From the IMG/VR virus record IMGVR_UViG_3300032820_000118, positions 1 through 24,434 of that record: a stretch of 24,434 nucleotides of DNA; one strand, 5' to 3'. A program made the translations under genes and the position numbers. Numbering within the stretch: the stretch's first letter is position 1; each line of letters starts with the position of its first letter. Positions 22,078 through 24,434 of the stretch are shown one piece after another. The notes below the pieces were generated by a model. The model was not told the DNA's origin, did not search any database, and worked only from the letters and a program-made list of their open reading frames with translations. The DNA comes from a virus.

Positions 22078-23033
22078 TGAGTAATGCCTCAGATTATAAT
22101 TTAGCTAATCAAGTCGGTTCTACTTTTAGAACCGAATTAAATAATATTTTAGGAGATATTCAGACTACAAATAGTGGGTCATCTACACCTACAACAAATG
22201 CTATAGGTAAATTATTTGTAAATACTTCAAATAATACTTTAAATATTTGTACAAATGCTAGTAATCCTACATACTTATTGCTTGGCAAAACAGATGTAGA
22301 AAATATGGGTCATGCAACAACTGTCGACCCAGACTTTACAGGGACAATTGATTCTGCTGGTGATATTGTAATGGCAGGCAATGGAGCTTTAAAACTTCCA
22401 ACAGGAACCTCAAGTAATAGGCCAACAGCCGCAACAGGACAAATAAGATTTAACACTCAAACAGTAGAGTTTGAAGGGTACAATGGTACAGCTTGGGGAG
22501 GTTTAGCTTCAGGTGTTCCTGTTGGTACAATTCTTGCACACGCATCAAACACACCTCCATCTGGTTTTTTAGAATGTAATGGTTCAAATATAAGTAGATC
22601 AACATATGCAACATTATTTTCTACTATATCAACAACTTTTGGAGTTGGTGATGGTTCATCAACATTTGCTTTGCCAGATTTAAGGGGACAATTTATAAGA
22701 GGTTGGGCTAATACAGGAAGTACTGATGCTAGTAGAGTTTTCGGTTCAACGCAAACAGACCAAAATAAAAATCATACTCATACAACAGATTCAACAAGTT
22801 TAACTGGTACTGTTACACATTTATCAGGCTCTCTTGCAAATAATCCCGGAAGTGCTACTGGTGTTTTTTCTGTACCATCATCACAAAGTGCAGTTGGTGC
22901 AAGAAGCAGTGGCTCAGCAACTGCGGCTAATTTAAGTATTGATGCAAGTCACTCACATACTGTTTCAAGTAGTGGTGGTGGAACTGAAGCAAGACCAACA
23001 AATATTGCTTTAATGTACATAATCAAATTTTAA
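22077..23033 (+). CDS. Tail fibre with phage tail-collar domain
   Basis: A 318-residue fibre protein with an excellent SD (AAGGAGGTGACG) and a start overlapping the J stop (TAATG). The N-terminal ~110 residues are a Ser/Thr/Asn-rich shaft. Then comes a module RFNTQTVEFEGYNGTAWGG (about 123-141). The collar domain begins near 147 (VPVGTILAHASNTPPSGFLE) and ends with TFALPDLRGQFIRGW. The C-terminal part has His-rich HTHTT and ASHSHTV segments, which in collar fibres can bind metal ions along the trimer, and ends in the typical RPTNIALMYIIKF. It is probably a side fibre or receptor-binding protein. Confidence 0.85.
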   Translation: MSNASDYNLANQVGSTFRTELNNILGDIQTTNSGSSTPTTNAIGKLFVNTSNNTLNICTNASNPTYLLLGKTDVENMGHATTVDPDFTGTIDSAGDIVMAGNGALKLPTGTSSNRPTAATGQIRFNTQTVEFEGYNGTAWGGLASGVPVGTILAHASNTPPSGFLECNGSNISRSTYATLFSTISTTFGVGDGSSTFALPDLRGQFIRGWANTGSTDASRVFGSTQTDQNKNHTHTTDSTSLTGTVTHLSGSLANNPGSATGVFSVPSSQSAVGARSSGSATAANLSIDASHSHTVSSSGGGTEARPTNIALMYIIKF

Positions 23034-23035
23034 TT

Positions 23036-24434
23036 ATGACAAATCAAAAGATAAGTCAATTTACAGAATTAACAGCACCAGCAAGTACAGATGTCTTGCC
23101 TATTATTGATGCAAGTGATACAACCAATAAAAAAATAAGTTATGCAAATTTATTAAGTAAAGCACCAGACGGATCTACTTCTGCTCCCGCATTTAGTTTT
23201 AACTCTGACCCAAATACAGGTATCAGTGGTGGTTCAGATACACTTACTTTCAGCACTGGTGGAACTGGCAGAATGTCTATCAGTTCTGCTGGTCTTGTAA
23301 ATATTGTTGGAGACTTGACAGTTGGAGGGACAACAACAACTATAAATACTGCAACACTAGATGTAGAAGATAAAAATATTACTCTTGGAAAAGTATCAAC
23401 TCCAACTGATACAACTGCTGATGGTGGTGGATTAACTTTAAAAGGTGCAACCGACAAAACTTTTAATTGGGTAAATTCAACTGATTCATGGACAAGTAGT
23501 GAACATTTATCTGTCTCTGGCCAAAAAGAAGTTAGATATTTAGATGCTGATTCTTCTAATTATGTTGGTTTTAAATCACCAGCAACAGTCTCATCAAATG
23601 TAGTTTGGACATTACCAAGTGCTGATACATCTGTAAGTGGATATGTTTTGTCTAGTAATGCTTCAGGAGTATTATCATGGGTGGCTCCGGGTCAAAGTGC
23701 TAGTCCCGATTTTACTGGTACATTAACTCTTACTGATGATGGAAATATTAGAGGTTTTGCCTCTACTCAGGCCACATATACTGGGTCTGTTAAAACTTTT
23801 ACTGTTACTGTGGCAACTAAAACTGCAGCACATAGATATAACGGAAGTGGCTCAAGTAATGGATATGTTATTGATGGCAAAGAAGCACCATTCTTAACTT
23901 TAACTCCGGGCAGAACATATAAATTCGACCAATCACATTCAAGTAATTCTGGACACCCACTTCGTTTTTACCTTGAGTCAAATAAAACTACATCACATAC
24001 AACAAATGTAACTGTAAACGGAACAGCAGGGCAAAGTGGAGCTTACGTTCAGATTTTAATTGAAGATACCACACCAATGGTTCTGCATTATCAATGTTCA
24101 TCACATCAGTTAATGGGTAATTCAATTCAAACTAACTCAGCAACTGCTACAGGAACTTTATTATCAAGCTTAACTGTTTCTGGAAACTTTAGTGTTAGTG
24201 GAAATATTTTAATGACAGGAACAGGTGCAATTGATGTTGCTGCTGGCACTACAGCAGATAGACCCGGCTCTGCAAGTGCTGGTATGTTTAGATTTAATAC
24301 AACCACCTCAGGTTTTGAAGGATATGACGGAAGTTCTTGGGGAGAAATTGGTGGAGGAAGTGCAAGTTCAGTAACTGTAGCTGATGAAAGCACAGATACC
24401 ACTTGTTTTCCATTATTTACTACTGGTGCAACTG
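23036..24434 (+). CDS. Large tail-fibre protein, 3' end outside window, with cupredoxin-like domain
   Basis: An open frame of at least 466 codons from MTNQKISQFTELTAPASTDV to the right edge. The N-terminus (ISQFTELTAPASTDVLPIID) is a common phage tail-attachment segment. A repetitive shaft (LTVGG, TTINTATLDVEDKNITLG) comes next. At about 255-365 lies a beta domain containing LTPGRTYKFDQS, SGHPLRFYL and YQCSSHQLMGN. Its His307, Cys354, His357 and Met360 match the ligand pattern of blue-copper proteins. After it the module RFNTTTSGFEGYDGSSWGE repeats one in the preceding fibre gene. The start has no SD and follows the previous stop by two bases. A fibre or capsule/receptor-binding role is inferred. 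Confidence 0.8.
   Translation, partial: MTNQKISQFTELTAPASTDVLPIIDASDTTNKKISYANLLSKAPDGSTSAPAFSFNSDPNTGISGGSDTLTFSTGGTGRMSISSAGLVNIVGDLTVGGTTTTINTATLDVEDKNITLGKVSTPTDTTADGGGLTLKGATDKTFNWVNSTDSWTSSEHLSVSGQKEVRYLDADSSNYVGFKSPATVSSNVVWTLPSADTSVSGYVLSSNASGVLSWVAPGQSASPDFTGTLTLTDDGNIRGFASTQATYTGSVKTFTVTVATKTAAHRYNGSGSSNGYVIDGKEAPFLTLTPGRTYKFDQSHSSNSGHPLRFYLESNKTTSHTTNVTVNGTAGQSGAYVQILIEDTTPMVLHYQCSSHQLMGNSIQTNSATATGTLLSSLTVSGNFSVSGNILMTGTGAIDVAAGTTADRPGSASAGMFRFNTTTSGFEGYDGSSWGEIGGGSASSVTVADESTDTTCFPLFTTGAT

Noticed and set aside
23140-23457. Leftward frame within the last fibre gene (also 24127-24402)
   Set aside because: Val/Pro-rich antisense of Thr/Gly-rich fibre repeats; such antisense frames are typical artefacts.
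1-24434. tRNA genes, CRISPR arrays, insertion sequences, att sites
   Set aside because: No cloverleaf-like clusters, no regularly spaced repeats, no transposase or integrase frames and no long direct repeats were seen by reading. Only software scans could exclude weak cases.

Overview
This window is an AT-rich stretch of a tailed, siphovirus-like phage or prophage. It carries nearly the whole late (packaging, head and tail) region of a phage with a lambda-type long non-contractile tail, plus the edge of a leftward gene block. The marine-type tail-fibre modules, the host-type UDP-glucuronate decarboxylase, and the absence of a Shine-Dalgarno (SD) sequence before many promoter-proximal genes suggest a marine host, possibly a cyanobacterium or an AT-rich marine alphaproteobacterium. 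Host assignment is inference. No integrase, tRNA, rRNA, CRISPR array or insertion sequence was seen.

Layout. Positions 1-984 hold a tightly packed leftward operon of four small unrecognised genes (the last one leaves the window). Positions 985-1060 are a divergent control region: a near-consensus leftward promoter, a possible rightward promoter, and a perfect 20-bp palindrome lying across both. From 1061 everything reads rightward. First comes a three-gene accessory module (UDP-glucuronate decarboxylase / UDP-xylose synthase, tandem ParB-domain protein, TET-associated-type glycosyltransferase) joined by overlapping or abutting starts to the terminase small and large subunits. I read this module as a candidate DNA-base glycosylation system. 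Then follow a DUF4055-type portal (5890), an SPP1 gp7/Mu gpF-type head protein (7305), five tiny lysine-rich proteins (8572-9420), a coiled-coil scaffold (9458), a gp13-type major capsid protein (10231), a small beta-rich capsid accessory protein (11273), a nested 55-residue gene (11638), and the head-tail connector set (11741-13222).

The tail block follows the lambda order: tail terminator (13222), a 50-residue gene (13632), tail tube (13810), chaperones G and G-T (14255-14781), tape measure (14806), M, L, K, I, J (16545-22077), then a collar-domain fibre (22077) and a large fibre protein running off the right end (23036). The G to G-T step has a textbook -1 slippery heptamer (A AAA AAC, 14593-14599) with a stem-loop seven bases downstream. 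The last fibre contains a cupredoxin-like domain with a complete His/Cys/His/Met ligand pattern.

How the genes fit together: terminase and portal package DNA into a head built from scaffold, capsid and gp7-like protein; the connector genes close the head and join it to a tail whose length is set by the 579-residue tape measure; M-L-K-I-J build the tail tip; and the last two genes probably give receptor binding. If the DNA-glycosylation reading is right, the packaged DNA would carry sugars that protect it from host nucleases.
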